A stretch of 64,000 nt of DNA from Clostridia bacterium (GTDB lineage: Bacteria > Bacillota > Clostridia > Christensenellales > CAG-314): NCBI GenBank assembly GCA_028703495.1, contig JAQVMT010000002.1, positions 149,177 through 213,176 of the forward strand. Direction: 5' to 3'. Position 1 is the first letter of the stretch. Each line of letters starts with the position of its first letter. Both the position numbers and the translations under genes were made by a program. Shown in pieces: positions 51,736 through 63,862 of the stretch. The notes below the pieces were generated by a model that was not told where the DNA came from, made no database searches, and saw nothing but the letters and a program-made list of their open reading frames with translations.

Positions 51736-54366
51736 TTATTGAATGTGTAAAACCGTATAACCTGCGGAACGTATGGCTTCTTCGATTACACCCTCATTAA
51801 TGGATTTATTTACTGTGATTTCGGCTTTTTGTGAGTCAAGCTCGACGTTAGCTTGGATTATTCCGTCTATATTCATGAGCGCATCTCTAACGCGATTTGC
51901 GCAATGCATACACATCATGCCGCTTACAAAAACAGTTTTATGCACGCAAGCAACGTTATCCTCCTTCGTCTCAAACGCATTTTTAAGAGTATTCGTGGCT
52001 TTCGACTCAGTCGGCTTCTGCGTACTCGCGGCTTTCTGCTCTATCTGTGTTCCCTGCACATAGTCTTTTGCTTCAATGCGCGCATTGGAGTTATGCATTT
52101 GCTCGTGCGTGCTGCTTTGACGAGCGACATCATAGCTAGTCTTGCTTCTTTCCTCGGGAATATTCGCCGACAATACCGATTTTGCCGATTTGTCGCCATT
52201 AGTAACAAAGTAGGATTTGAATGCTGATATTCGTAGCGCGTTTACAACAACAAAAAGAGAGCTTAGACACATACAAGCAGCAGCTATTGAGGGAGTCAAA
52301 ACAACACCCAATGCAGACAGCGCGCCTGCCGCCACGGGTATAGCAATGACATTGTAGAAGAACGCCCAAAACAAATTGCCTTTAACTATGTGGTTAGACT
52401 TCTTACTTAAGGTAATCGCATCCAAAATTCCTTTCAAGCTTCCACCCGCGATAACAATGTCCGCGCTATCGATGGCGATATCGGTTCCTGTGCCGACAGC
52501 AATTCCTACGTCGGCAGACTTTATTGCGGGACTGTCGTTGATTCCGTCGCCCACCATAGCCACAAAGTTGCCCTTGTTTTTATATTCCTTTACAACATCA
52601 ACCTTTCCATCGGGCAGGACCTCGGCGACAAAATCGGCGATTCCGGCTTTTTTGGCGATTGCATTTGCTGCACCCTTATTATCGCCCGTTACCATAACTG
52701 TTTGGATTCCGTATTCGTTCAATGCCCTGACAGCTTCTACGCTGTCCGTCTTAATCGTGTCGGAAATCGCAAAAGCAGCCAATAACTCGTTATCGTTTGA
52801 CAGATATACGGTAGTGTAACCCTTATCGGAAAAGTCTTTCGCCAATCGACCCAAATCAAATGAGTTTGACTTTACAAGCTTATCGTTACCTAAAAAGTAC
52901 TCGACTCCATCAATCACGGCTACCGCGCCTTTTCCTGCAATATACGAATAACTTTCGCAAACAAAATCGCTCTCTCCTGCGTAATCTCTGATGCAAATTG
53001 CCAAAGGATGTGTGGACTTAGATTCAATTGCCGAGGCTATACTTTTAGCATGGTTTTCATCGGTATAATATACCGTTTCCACCACTTGCGGTTTTCCTTC
53101 TGTTATTGTCGCAGTTTTATCCAGCATGACACAATTAATGCTCTGCGCTTTTTGTATTGTTTCGGCGTCTTTATACAGAATTCCCAAAGCTGCTGCTTTA
53201 CCCGTGGTCGCCATGATAGCAACGGGCGTTGCAAGTCCCAGTGCGCACGGACAAGAAATGACGAGTACACTTAGTGCATAGTTGAAAGCAACGAAAATAT
53301 CCTTGGATATCGGCATCCATATAGCAAATGTAACAACCGCAAGAATGGCAACGACGGGTACGAACACTCCCGCGACATTATCGGCAAACTTCTGTACGGG
53401 GGCTTTGCTGGTGCCTGCGGCTCTGACAGATTCGATAATTTTGGAAAACAGAGTATCGTCGCCTACTTTTTTGGCAACCACCTCCACATATCCCGATACA
53501 ATAATACTTCCCGAAACAACTTCTTCGCCCTCGATTACTTCCACCGGCATACTTTCGCCAGTAATCGCCGCTTTGTCCACAAATGCGACGCCTTCTCGTG
53601 CAACTCCGTCTACGGCTACATAATCACCCGTTCTAAAGAGCAGTACATCTCCTATCTTCACCATCGATGTAGCAATTTCTCTTTCAATACCGTCAATTAA
53701 CACCGTGACCGTTTTCGGTACAAGCTTTGAAAGCTTCTCTATTTCCTTACCCGTTTTGCGTTTGGATTTATCTTCCAACCACTTGCCTAGAGTTACAAGA
53801 GTTACAACCATAGCGGCAGACTCGAAAAACAGGTGTCCAGAATAAGTAGCATTTACATAAAAAACGATACTAGCAACCAAGCTGAACAAGAAAGAACCAC
53901 CCGCACTCAAAGCAACCAAGGTGTCCATATTTGCGGATTTATTGCGTACCGCGTTAAATCCGTTTGTAAAAAAGCGGTAGTTGATTCCTAAAATCACAGA
54001 TGTCAACACAAACTGCACAGAGTAATTAATCAAGGTATTCGGCAAAGAAAATCCAAACATTCCACCCATTGAAAAATACATCAGAGGAATTAAAAGAATA
54101 AGAGAAGCAACAAACCTCATAAAGGGATTGTCGATAGATTTTTCCGTGAATTGCTCTCCGTATACGGAGGCGGTATAACCCAATTTATTTACGTTTTCGA
54201 TTATCTTATCGGAGTCGACGTACTTAGAGTCAAAGTCGACGACCATTGTTTCGGTCATCAGCGAAACTTCCGCATTTCTAATACCCGAAACTCTCATTAA
54301 GCTTTTTTCAATCCCGACGGCGCACGCCGAACAGGACATACCCTTGACGTTATATTTAACCTTCAT
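51736..54366 (-). CDS. copA: Copper-type P1B ATPase with N- and C-terminal metal-binding domains
   Basis: This is an 876-residue heavy-metal ATPase. An N-terminal HMA domain has GMSCSAC. Eight helices include the CPC metal site (ISCPCALGLATP) near 375; TGES, the HP motif (STHPLA), GDGINDSPA, and YN and MxxSS-type residues in the last helices indicate Cu(I). The phosphorylation motif reads DKTAT (Asp416, Ala419) where DKTGT is nearly invariant. After a polar linker of about 90 residues there is a second HMA domain with MMCMHC at the C-terminus, an unusual order. The promoter region has two inverted repeats. The ATPase is likely for copper export; the Ala change may weaken it. Confidence 0.93.
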   Translation of the reverse strand: MKVKYNVKGMSCSACAVGIEKSLMRVSGIRNAEVSLMTETMVVDFDSKYVDSDKIIENVNKLGYTASVYGEQFTEKSIDNPFMRFVASLILLIPLMYFSMGGMFGFSLPNTLINYSVQFVLTSVILGINYRFFTNGFNAVRNKSANMDTLVALSAGGSFLFSLVASIVFYVNATYSGHLFFESAAMVVTLVTLGKWLEDKSKRKTGKEIEKLSKLVPKTVTVLIDGIEREIATSMVKIGDVLLFRTGDYVAVDGVAREGVAFVDKAAITGESMPVEVIEGEEVVSGSIIVSGYVEVVAKKVGDDTLFSKIIESVRAAGTSKAPVQKFADNVAGVFVPVVAILAVVTFAIWMPISKDIFVAFNYALSVLVISCPCALGLATPVAIMATTGKAAALGILYKDAETIQKAQSINCVMLDKTATITEGKPQVVETVYYTDENHAKSIASAIESKSTHPLAICIRDYAGESDFVCESYSYIAGKGAVAVIDGVEYFLGNDKLVKSNSFDLGRLAKDFSDKGYTTVYLSNDNELLAAFAISDTIKTDSVEAVRALNEYGIQTVMVTGDNKGAANAIAKKAGIADFVAEVLPDGKVDVVKEYKNKGNFVAMVGDGINDSPAIKSADVGIAVGTGTDIAIDSADIVIAGGSLKGILDAITLSKKSNHIVKGNLFWAFFYNVIAIPVAAGALSALGVVLTPSIAAACMCLSSLFVVVNALRISAFKSYFVTNGDKSAKSVLSANIPEERSKTSYDVARQSSTHEQMHNSNARIEAKDYVQGTQIEQKAASTQKPTESKATNTLKNAFETKEDNVACVHKTVFVSGMMCMHCANRVRDALMNIDGIIQANVELDSQKAEITVNKSINEGVIEEAIRSAGYTVLHIQ

Positions 54367-54397
54367 ATTTACCTCTAACCAATTGCCACTACTGTTG

Positions 54398-54432
54398 TTC
54401 TAATAATTAGAAGTACTATGTGTGAAATAGTA
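54398..54432. promoter_or_regulatory. Two adjacent inverted repeats upstream of copA
   Basis: The perfect 15-bp palindrome TTCTAATAATTAGAA lies at 54398-54412, 31 bases before the copA start. A second repeat has TACTAT (54414-54419) and ATAGTA (54427-54432) around 7 bases. They are good candidates for a metal-sensor operator, though not the CopY consensus. Confidence 0.5.
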
Positions 54433-54508
54433 TGCTAAATAAATGAACAAGCTCGTGTTTATATATTGCGTTTAGAAGATACATCCAATACCGTATTGCA
54501 AATATGTT

Positions 54509-55774
54509 CTATTTTAGTTGCATCACCGCTCGCATAGCTCCGGCAAAATTCAGATTATCTCCGCCGATAAAGGTAAATTTGATGTCTTTATTTGATAAAA
54601 AGGCAGATAAATAGCCCTCTATATACCCGATCAAGCCTTCCATTTTAAAGAAGGTTGTTCCCTCGACAATGATAGCAAATTCCTTTCGATTATCCTTTGC
54701 GCGATGCAAAATTATCGATGCTAATACAATAGCAGCGATTTTAGCAGCACGCTTTATTACCGAAAAGCATATACTCTTTGCCGATTTTACGTCGGTGTCG
54801 GAATGGAATTTTGAATACAAATTGTTCATTTCTCCGCCCAAAAAGGCGTTAACGGTTCTCGTACTGAAATCTTTGACGTTCTCGGCAAGAAGGTCGCTTG
54901 CAATAACTTTGTTTCGAGTAGCTTCTACCAACGCTCTTATGATAATCTCGCCCAAATACCTACCGCTAATCATTTTTTCCAGTGGATAGGCACCATAATT
55001 CTCCGTGTGCTCATCCAATTCTATGTCGATTATGCCTCTTTTTAATCCGTCGAAGTTCCCTGCCTCAATGTTAATTATCATACTTGTGTACTTATAATTC
55101 CCTAACGGAGCACAAATACCCTCGACGTCCTCAATGTAGCAAGCATTTACACCGGTTCCATAAATAAAACCGATATAATCGTCGTAACGCTTTCTTAGGT
55201 CGATACTTAATCCGCCTAAAAGCGTAGCAACCGTATCGTTTAAAATCGCAATTCTTCTTTTTCGCGAATCGTGCTTTGCAACCGCTTCCAGTAACGAGCA
55301 TCCGACATACTTCCCGTCAGCCCCGATTACTTTTATCTCTTTAGTGAAATTAATTAGCTTTCCATCAACGCTGTCATCCATTTCAACAGGATAGGAAAAA
55401 CAAAATCCTATGTCATCGGCGATATTGAGCGCACTTCTCATAGACCTTGCAACAGAGGAATAAAACTGCTCCGCCGTCATTTTCCTGTCGATTGCGGGCA
55501 TTCTAGTTGTATAAAGCGACTTAATCACACATCCGCTTTTTTCATAGGTAGCAACAGCGCAACGCAGGTTGCTTCCGCCCGCATCGGCAACCGCAAAGGG
55601 TTTGCCGTAGACAATCTCCGAAAATGGAGATAGGTACGACGGCAGCATTTTCAACGAAGCTTCTCCTTTAAGCCCGTTGACTATCTGCCTTCCGAAATTC
55701 CCTATTGTTTCTTCGGCGCATATGCAACTTTCACTCAACCCATACTCAATTAAAAAGTCATCCAATTGTTGCAT
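54509..55774 (-). CDS. Eukaryotic-type hexokinase family sugar kinase
   Basis: This is a 421-residue kinase of the hexokinase (not ROK or GlcK) family. FAVADAGGSNLR near 60-71 is the phosphate-1 motif; FCFSYPVEM near 124 and NFTKEIKV near 142 match the sugar-binding loops. The catalytic Asp is in LNDTVAT (D180), and GFIYGTGVNACYIE near 202 is phosphate-2. It should phosphorylate glucose or a related hexose in the cytosol. Tandem DAGG in place of DLGG is a mild change. It stands alone between copA and an exonuclease gene. Confidence 0.88.
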   Translation of the reverse strand: MQQLDDFLIEYGLSESCICAEETIGNFGRQIVNGLKGEASLKMLPSYLSPFSEIVYGKPFAVADAGGSNLRCAVATYEKSGCVIKSLYTTRMPAIDRKMTAEQFYSSVARSMRSALNIADDIGFCFSYPVEMDDSVDGKLINFTKEIKVIGADGKYVGCSLLEAVAKHDSRKRRIAILNDTVATLLGGLSIDLRKRYDDYIGFIYGTGVNACYIEDVEGICAPLGNYKYTSMIINIEAGNFDGLKRGIIDIELDEHTENYGAYPLEKMISGRYLGEIIIRALVEATRNKVIASDLLAENVKDFSTRTVNAFLGGEMNNLYSKFHSDTDVKSAKSICFSVIKRAAKIAAIVLASIILHRAKDNRKEFAIIVEGTTFFKMEGLIGYIEGYLSAFLSNKDIKFTFIGGDNLNFAGAMRAVMQLK

Positions 55775-55997
55775 TATTCCACCGTCTCCACTTCTGCGTG
55801 TATCTATTGATAACTAAATATTTGATATATCGAATTCGCAAGAATAGCAATTGTTTGCACGAAGCTTGCAGAATTTTTTTTGGTTGATTTTATCAAAAAG
55901 CCAAGCTTGCTGTTATCCGCAAGTGAGCATATTAAAAAAATTGACGCCAAAAACTACCGATGTAATTGTTGTCATTATATGCGGTTTAATTTAGAGG

Positions 55998-56960
55998 CTA
56001 CTTAATTATCTGTAAGCCGTCCGGTTCGAAATCGGAACAATCGATCCAAAGCACCGAATCTCCGCTGTCCTGTCTTATGCGCAGGCACGCCTCACGCGAC
56101 TCGTCCGCCGGATTAGGATTCTCCTTATACAGATATACGTTGCATTTTCCTATTTTTGTAGTAAATACACCGCCGCGCTTGTGTATGTCTTTAAGCCAAC
56201 TCTTTACCTTTTCGGTTTCCAGCACCTCGACTTCACGAGATACAGCGACAACTACGCCATTAAGCTCTTTATTTTGCATTCTGCCCAAAGACTTAACGTA
56301 ATCGCAAAGTTCATTCTCCTTATCCTTGCGCATATTCTTCAAATTCTCGTCTTTAAGCATACTAACAGTTCTTTTTACGCAATAATTCTCGTTTTCTCCC
56401 ACGCTGATTTTATATTGCTCGATAAACTCGCCCAATGTCAATCCTGTTTGACTTAGTAAATACTTTAGTGTAAGCAAAGACATCAATGCATCTTCGTCGC
56501 TGGCGTGGTGATTGAACTCAATATGCAGATCATCGGCAATCTTGTTTAATGCTTTGATCTCTCTCTCATTCTTATAGAGCTTATACATAAGCTGTGTGCA
56601 TACATACTTATAGTTAATGGAGGGCAATCTGTAATGAATACAAGCCGCATTCAGCATATGGACATCACTTTCAACCGCATGTCCCATAACGACGTATTCC
56701 GGATCTTCAAGCAATGCTTTAATCTCTTCGTAAATATCGGGAAAGATGGGTGATTGCTTTAAAACTTCCTCGTCTAAGTGAAGATCGATGGAAATGTTTT
56801 TTCTTGTTCCGTTTAAGTTGTATTCAGTTTTCGGATTTATCAATACATTCCGCTTTGATAGTATATTGAAGTCTTCATCCGCCGTAACAATTCCTATACT
56901 GCATACGCTGTACGACTTGTAGCCGTTTGCAGCCTCTATGTCAAATGCCAAGTATTTCAT
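55998..56960 (-). CDS. DEDDh 3'-5' exonuclease
   Basis: This is a 320-residue exonuclease of the DnaQ/epsilon-like superfamily. The catalytic residues are visible: D7 and E9 (AFDIEA), D98 (GHAVESDVHML), and H151 and D156 (HHASDEDA). The C-terminal 120 residues contain a possible BRCT-like fold (VVVAVSREVEVL, VKSWLKDIHKRGGVF). It is not the replicative PolC, being a small separate protein probably for repair or RNA/DNA turnover. The direction is the same as neighbours, with no clear operon partner. Confidence 0.88.
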   Translation of the reverse strand: MKYLAFDIEAANGYKSYSVCSIGIVTADEDFNILSKRNVLINPKTEYNLNGTRKNISIDLHLDEEVLKQSPIFPDIYEEIKALLEDPEYVVMGHAVESDVHMLNAACIHYRLPSINYKYVCTQLMYKLYKNEREIKALNKIADDLHIEFNHHASDEDALMSLLTLKYLLSQTGLTLGEFIEQYKISVGENENYCVKRTVSMLKDENLKNMRKDKENELCDYVKSLGRMQNKELNGVVVAVSREVEVLETEKVKSWLKDIHKRGGVFTTKIGKCNVYLYKENPNPADESREACLRIRQDSGDSVLWIDCSDFEPDGLQIIK

Positions 56961-57146
56961 ATAGTTCCTTCCAAATATTAATTATGCCCAACTTATGATA
57001 ATTTTTTCGAAAAACCTAGCCATATAGACATTTCCTCGGCAAGTATTTATCGATATAAATGCCGTTTTGTCGAACAGCGATTGCCATTCGATTCGGCTAG
57101 GCGCGTTGAAATTATCGAACTTCGATAGAATACGCGCTGATAATTG

Positions 57147-58679
57147 CTATTCCCACTCAATGGTAGAGGGCGGCTTGCTTGTTATGTCATATACAATTCT
57201 GCTGATTCCTCGCACCTCGTTTACTATTCTGTTGGAGATATGTTCAAGGACGTTAAGCGGGATTTTTGCCCAATCGGCGGTCATTCCGTCAACGCTTTCC
57301 ACTCCTCTTAATGCCAAAACGTAATCGTATGTCCTAAAGTCGCCCATTACTCCTACCGTTCTTACATTGGTCAACACGGCAAAATACTGCCAAATAACGC
57401 TATCCAATCCGGCTTTTGCAATCTCCTCACGGAAAATAAAGTCCGCATCCCTCAAAATATCGAGTTTTTCCTGCGTTATCTCACCGATTATTCTTATAGC
57501 CAATCCCGGACCGGGGAAAGGTTGGCGCATAACGATTTTATCGTTCAGTCCTAACTGCTTGCCCAAACGTCGAACCTCGTCCTTGAATAAATCGCGCAAA
57601 GGCTCAATTAGCTTGTCGAATTTAACAACGGATGGCAGTCCGCCGACATTGTGGTGGGATTTGATAGTCGCTCCCGTTTTACTGCCGCTTTCGATTACAT
57701 CGGGATATATCGTACCTTGCGCCAAGAAATCCACGCTTCCTATGCGCGATGCCTCCCGTTCAAATACCTTGATGAACATACTCCCGATATGCTTTCTTTT
57801 GGTTTCGGGATCGCTTACTCCCTTGAGCTTGTCCAAAAATTCCCTTCGAGCGTCTACCATTATGAGATTTAGTCCGATACCGTCGATAAAGGTTTCCTTT
57901 ATTTCTTCGCTTTCGTTTTTGCGCATAAAACCGTGATCAACGTAAACACAGGTCAGCTGCTTTCCAACCGCTTTGTGAATAAGCGTCGCAACCACCGCGC
58001 TGTCCACGCCGCCACTAAGAGCGCATAGCACCTTTTTGTCACCGATTTCCTTTCTTAAATCGGCAATCAGCTTCTCGGCAACGTATGCAGGACTCCAACT
58101 CTTCTCGGAATGACATACCTTTTCCACAAAATTGTTTAAAATATCCATTCCATGCACAGTATGCACAACTTCGGGGTGGAATTGAACGCCATAAACGTCC
58201 TTCTCTCTGTTTTCAAAAGCCACAATTGAGCAGTTATCCGTGCTTGCCGTGACATTAAATCCATCGGGAGCAAGCGCAACATAATCAGTGTGACTCATCC
58301 AGCAATCGCTTATATCCGAAATGTTAGCGAATAAAGTAGAGTTCGTATCAAAACGAACGCTCTTTTTGCCGTATTCGCTAATTAAAGCGTTTTTTACACA
58401 TCCTCCGAAATGATCCGCAAGGTATTGAAAACCGTAGCAAATTCCCAAAATAGGCAATCCTAAATCGAAAATAGCGCAATCGGCTTTGGGCGCGTTTTCA
58501 GCATAAATGCTATTGGGTCCGCCCGAAAAAATCAATCCGATAGGATTGTTCGCTCGGATTTCCTCAATAGTTGCATCATATGGCAATAGTACGCTGTGTG
58601 TATTTAATTCTCTAATGCGGCGGGCAATCAATTGACTGTACTGCCCGCCAAAATCCAGTACGATAATGCTTTCCGTCAT
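57147..58679 (-). CDS. guaA: GMP synthase (glutamine-hydrolysing)
   Basis: This is a 510-residue enzyme converting XMP to GMP. The class I amidotransferase domain (1-190) has the nucleophile in GICYGFQ near 80 and the YGVQFHPE histidine. The ATP pyrophosphatase motif is SGGVDS near 223, and the dimer domain ends with TSKPPSTIEWE. GGAAAG precedes the ATG. It follows guaB by 49 bases. Confidence 0.97.
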   Translation of the reverse strand: MTESIIVLDFGGQYSQLIARRIRELNTHSVLLPYDATIEEIRANNPIGLIFSGGPNSIYAENAPKADCAIFDLGLPILGICYGFQYLADHFGGCVKNALISEYGKKSVRFDTNSTLFANISDISDCWMSHTDYVALAPDGFNVTASTDNCSIVAFENREKDVYGVQFHPEVVHTVHGMDILNNFVEKVCHSEKSWSPAYVAEKLIADLRKEIGDKKVLCALSGGVDSAVVATLIHKAVGKQLTCVYVDHGFMRKNESEEIKETFIDGIGLNLIMVDARREFLDKLKGVSDPETKRKHIGSMFIKVFEREASRIGSVDFLAQGTIYPDVIESGSKTGATIKSHHNVGGLPSVVKFDKLIEPLRDLFKDEVRRLGKQLGLNDKIVMRQPFPGPGLAIRIIGEITQEKLDILRDADFIFREEIAKAGLDSVIWQYFAVLTNVRTVGVMGDFRTYDYVLALRGVESVDGMTADWAKIPLNVLEHISNRIVNEVRGISRIVYDITSKPPSTIEWE

Positions 58680-58728
58680 ACTCTTTCCTTATCTCTTATG
58701 TCCGATAAACGGATATTCATCGCATCCG

Positions 58729-61339
<2,611 letters not shown>

Positions 61340-61392
61340 TTCGGATTTACCTCTTTATTAATTTAGCTTACCGATTACACGGTGCCAATATT

Positions 61393-63060
61393 TTACTTCA
61401 ATAAGGTCTTAACGCCCTCGATAACTTCGATAAACGCCTGCTCGTCAAAAGGACTCTTCAATCCGACATAATCGATCAACTCGGTATAAGACATAGACCC
61501 TGCACACGATACAAATTTCATGTACTTATTAAACGCGCCATCGAAATCCTTCAAACTTAATGCCAAAAACTGGAATGCGGTAAACTGTGCCAAACAGTAA
61601 TCGATATAATAGAAGGGCGATTCGTAAATATGCATCTGACGTTGCCAACGCCTTCCTTCGCTTACAAAGGGTAAATCGTCGAAAGACAGGTGCGGCAAAA
61701 ACTCATGCTCCATCTCCAACCACCTTTGATTCCTTTGAGCAGGCGTAGCTTCGGGATTTTCATATACCCAAGTCTGGAAGTAATCGACAATTGTGCCGTA
61801 CGGAATAAATGCCAATCCCGTTGCGATATGCTGAAACTTGAAATCATCGATCGCATCGCCAAAGAATAGCTCCATCCATGGATATGTTAAAAATTCCATA
61901 CTCATAGAGTGAACCTCGCAAGTTTCCATAGCAGGTTCCCTCTCATAAGAAGGATATTTAAAGGCTTTTTCGGCAGCTAAAGCGTGTCCGAACTCATGCG
62001 TAAGAACCTCAACATCGCCTGCTGAGCCATTGAAATTCGCCAAAATAAAGGGAGTCCGATAGCTATCAAGTGAAATACAATATCCGCCTCCAAACTTGCC
62101 TTTCTTCGGCAAAACATCGAAAGCCTTGTCCTTGCGCATTCTATCAAACAATTTAGAAGTTTCGGGGCTTAATTCAGCGTACATCTTCGATCCCTTGTCA
62201 AATATTTCCTCGGGCGTTCCGATCGGACGGGGTTCGCGTTCTGTATAAACATTATTGTCATAGGTATATATTTTGTCCCAACCGAACTTCTGCCGCAGCA
62301 TTTCCTTTATTTCGGCAACCGCAGGAACAATGTGCTTCTTTACGTTGTTACGGAACTTTTCAATGTCGTATTTATCATAAGAATTACGCTTCATCATCAA
62401 GTAACCCAATTCCACGAAATTATCCATATCGAGCTTCTTCGACATGCCCGTACGGATCTTTACCAAACGGTCGTATATCTCGTCTAATTGAGTCTTGACA
62501 CCGTTAAGAGCGTTTCCGTATGCAATACTCGCCTCGCGCCTGACATTTCTGTCATCGTTTGTAAAAAACTGTGCAATAGATGCCAGCGTATACTTCTCGC
62601 CGCGAAAATCCACCATAACGTTATTAATCAAATTAGTATATTCGGTAACAACCTTGTGGTTTTGCTGCATATCGGGAATAATTCTTTCGTCTATTCCATT
62701 AACAACCAATTCGAAATTCTTGATAACAACGGGCGGAAAATAGGTTTTAAGCTCATCAAAATACTTCGAACCCAAAAACGCCCTTGCAAATTCGACTTCA
62801 AGCATAGACAGCTCGGGCGAAGTATTGTTCCAAAACTCCTGTTCCTTGGCATAAAACTCATCGTTAGTATTCAACGAAAAACGTACGTACGATAAATTAA
62901 ACATAGTGTTAACGTCGCTGAGATACTCGAAGAAGCTATCCATAACGGCTTTTTGAGCCTTGGCACTCGTTGCTTGCTTAAAGCAGTCGATTAAATCCTT
63001 GCTTTTTGCTATAACCTGATCTTTGTTGATTCTCTGATACTTAATATCGGATATTATCAT
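61393..63060 (-). CDS. M3 family oligoendopeptidase (PepF-like)
   Basis: This is a 555-residue cytosolic zinc metallopeptidase. The HEFGH motif lies near residue 358 (VEVLTHEFGHALAAEKAF) with the third ligand Glu in METCEVHSMSMEF about 28 residues on. The family degrades short peptides. The start at 63060 is preferred because GGTG precedes it; another in-frame ATG lies 3 codons earlier. It is the first gene of the purine operon string. Confidence 0.93.
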   Translation of the reverse strand: MIISDIKYQRINKDQVIAKSKDLIDCFKQATSAKAQKAVMDSFFEYLSDVNTMFNLSYVRFSLNTNDEFYAKEQEFWNNTSPELSMLEVEFARAFLGSKYFDELKTYFPPVVIKNFELVVNGIDERIIPDMQQNHKVVTEYTNLINNVMVDFRGEKYTLASIAQFFTNDDRNVRREASIAYGNALNGVKTQLDEIYDRLVKIRTGMSKKLDMDNFVELGYLMMKRNSYDKYDIEKFRNNVKKHIVPAVAEIKEMLRQKFGWDKIYTYDNNVYTEREPRPIGTPEEIFDKGSKMYAELSPETSKLFDRMRKDKAFDVLPKKGKFGGGYCISLDSYRTPFILANFNGSAGDVEVLTHEFGHALAAEKAFKYPSYEREPAMETCEVHSMSMEFLTYPWMELFFGDAIDDFKFQHIATGLAFIPYGTIVDYFQTWVYENPEATPAQRNQRWLEMEHEFLPHLSFDDLPFVSEGRRWQRQMHIYESPFYYIDYCLAQFTAFQFLALSLKDFDGAFNKYMKFVSCAGSMSYTELIDYVGLKSPFDEQAFIEVIEGVKTLLK

Positions 63061-63862
63061 ATTCACCATCCTATATATTCTTAATTTGTTTTGTTATCAT
63101 CTTGACAGCGCTCACGCAAACTATATTATTACTCCAACATACCGTGGGTTTCGTGTAAATGCCACGCTAACGCCGAATCTGTCCCAAGCGCCGAGACATA
63201 GACTCAGCATCGCAATCGTTAACCATACATTTGCAAAACGCCACCCAATATAAACACTATCGTTATATATTAACTCAAATTGCCACCAAAGGTCAACCGT
63301 TATCATAGCTTTTTATTATTTTTTATATTTTTTTCGCGTAACATTTCTCAAATTTGCGCAATAGAATGCGGACACAAACCTGACGCCTCTATTTAGAATA
63401 TGTAAAACGTCCTCGCCGTTCGATATAATTCGAGTATCGACATATGCGCAGCCTCGGTATCTTTACTATACATATATCGACATCAATTGCGCATTGCTTT
63501 TCCCCCTCTGTTGCTTTCTAGTCGTCCTTGTCAATAGAAACCTCTTGCTTAGTCAGCTTGCTATTATAACGTCTTTTGCACTAGAGCGTACTCACACTAT
63601 CCGAAACTGTCACGTTAAAAGATTATTATTAGATAACAAGGAGTGAGAAGGGCGAAACTTCCGTATGTAACCGATGAGCAACACGGTTTGGCGGAAAATC
63701 AGTCGGAAGATGGCGTTTGAAAGGTTGCGTGAACGCACTCTAAACATACGATAATAGATATAGTCGAGTGAAACCATTTACATAAAGATAGATATACAAA
63801 AAAGCCGCAAGGGTTGATGTAATACAACCTTTGCGGCAACAAACTTAAGCATTTGCTATGCT
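63061..63862. other. 800-base region between rpsR and the oligopeptidase gene
   Basis: It holds the rpsR terminator at 63798-63837 and otherwise no credible gene. On the plus strand an out-of-frame pair of short open stretches (63643-63720 and 63710-63754) may be a decayed ORF. The rest is AT-rich and featureless by eye. Confidence 0.5.
63798..63837 (-). terminator. Terminator after rpsR
   Basis: A 13-base stem GCCGCAAAGGTTG/CAACCCTTGCGGC (minus strand, one G-U) followed by six T, 26 bases after the rpsR stop. Confidence 0.9.

Noticed and set aside
57080-57130. Palindrome TATCGAAGTTCGATA after guaA as a terminator
   Set aside because: No T-run follows on the minus strand, so termination cannot be argued.
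63121-63306. 61-codon minus-strand hydrophobic frame upstream of the oligopeptidase
   Set aside because: No SD, not recognisable, AT-rich intergenic context.
63643-63754. Plus-strand open stretch of 25 codons beginning GTG (RRAKLPYVTDEQHGL...) followed in another frame by MAFERLRERTLNIR
   Set aside because: Too short, the SD overlaps the start codon, and joining the two parts needs a frameshift. It might be a relic of a small regulatory gene, but I cannot support it.
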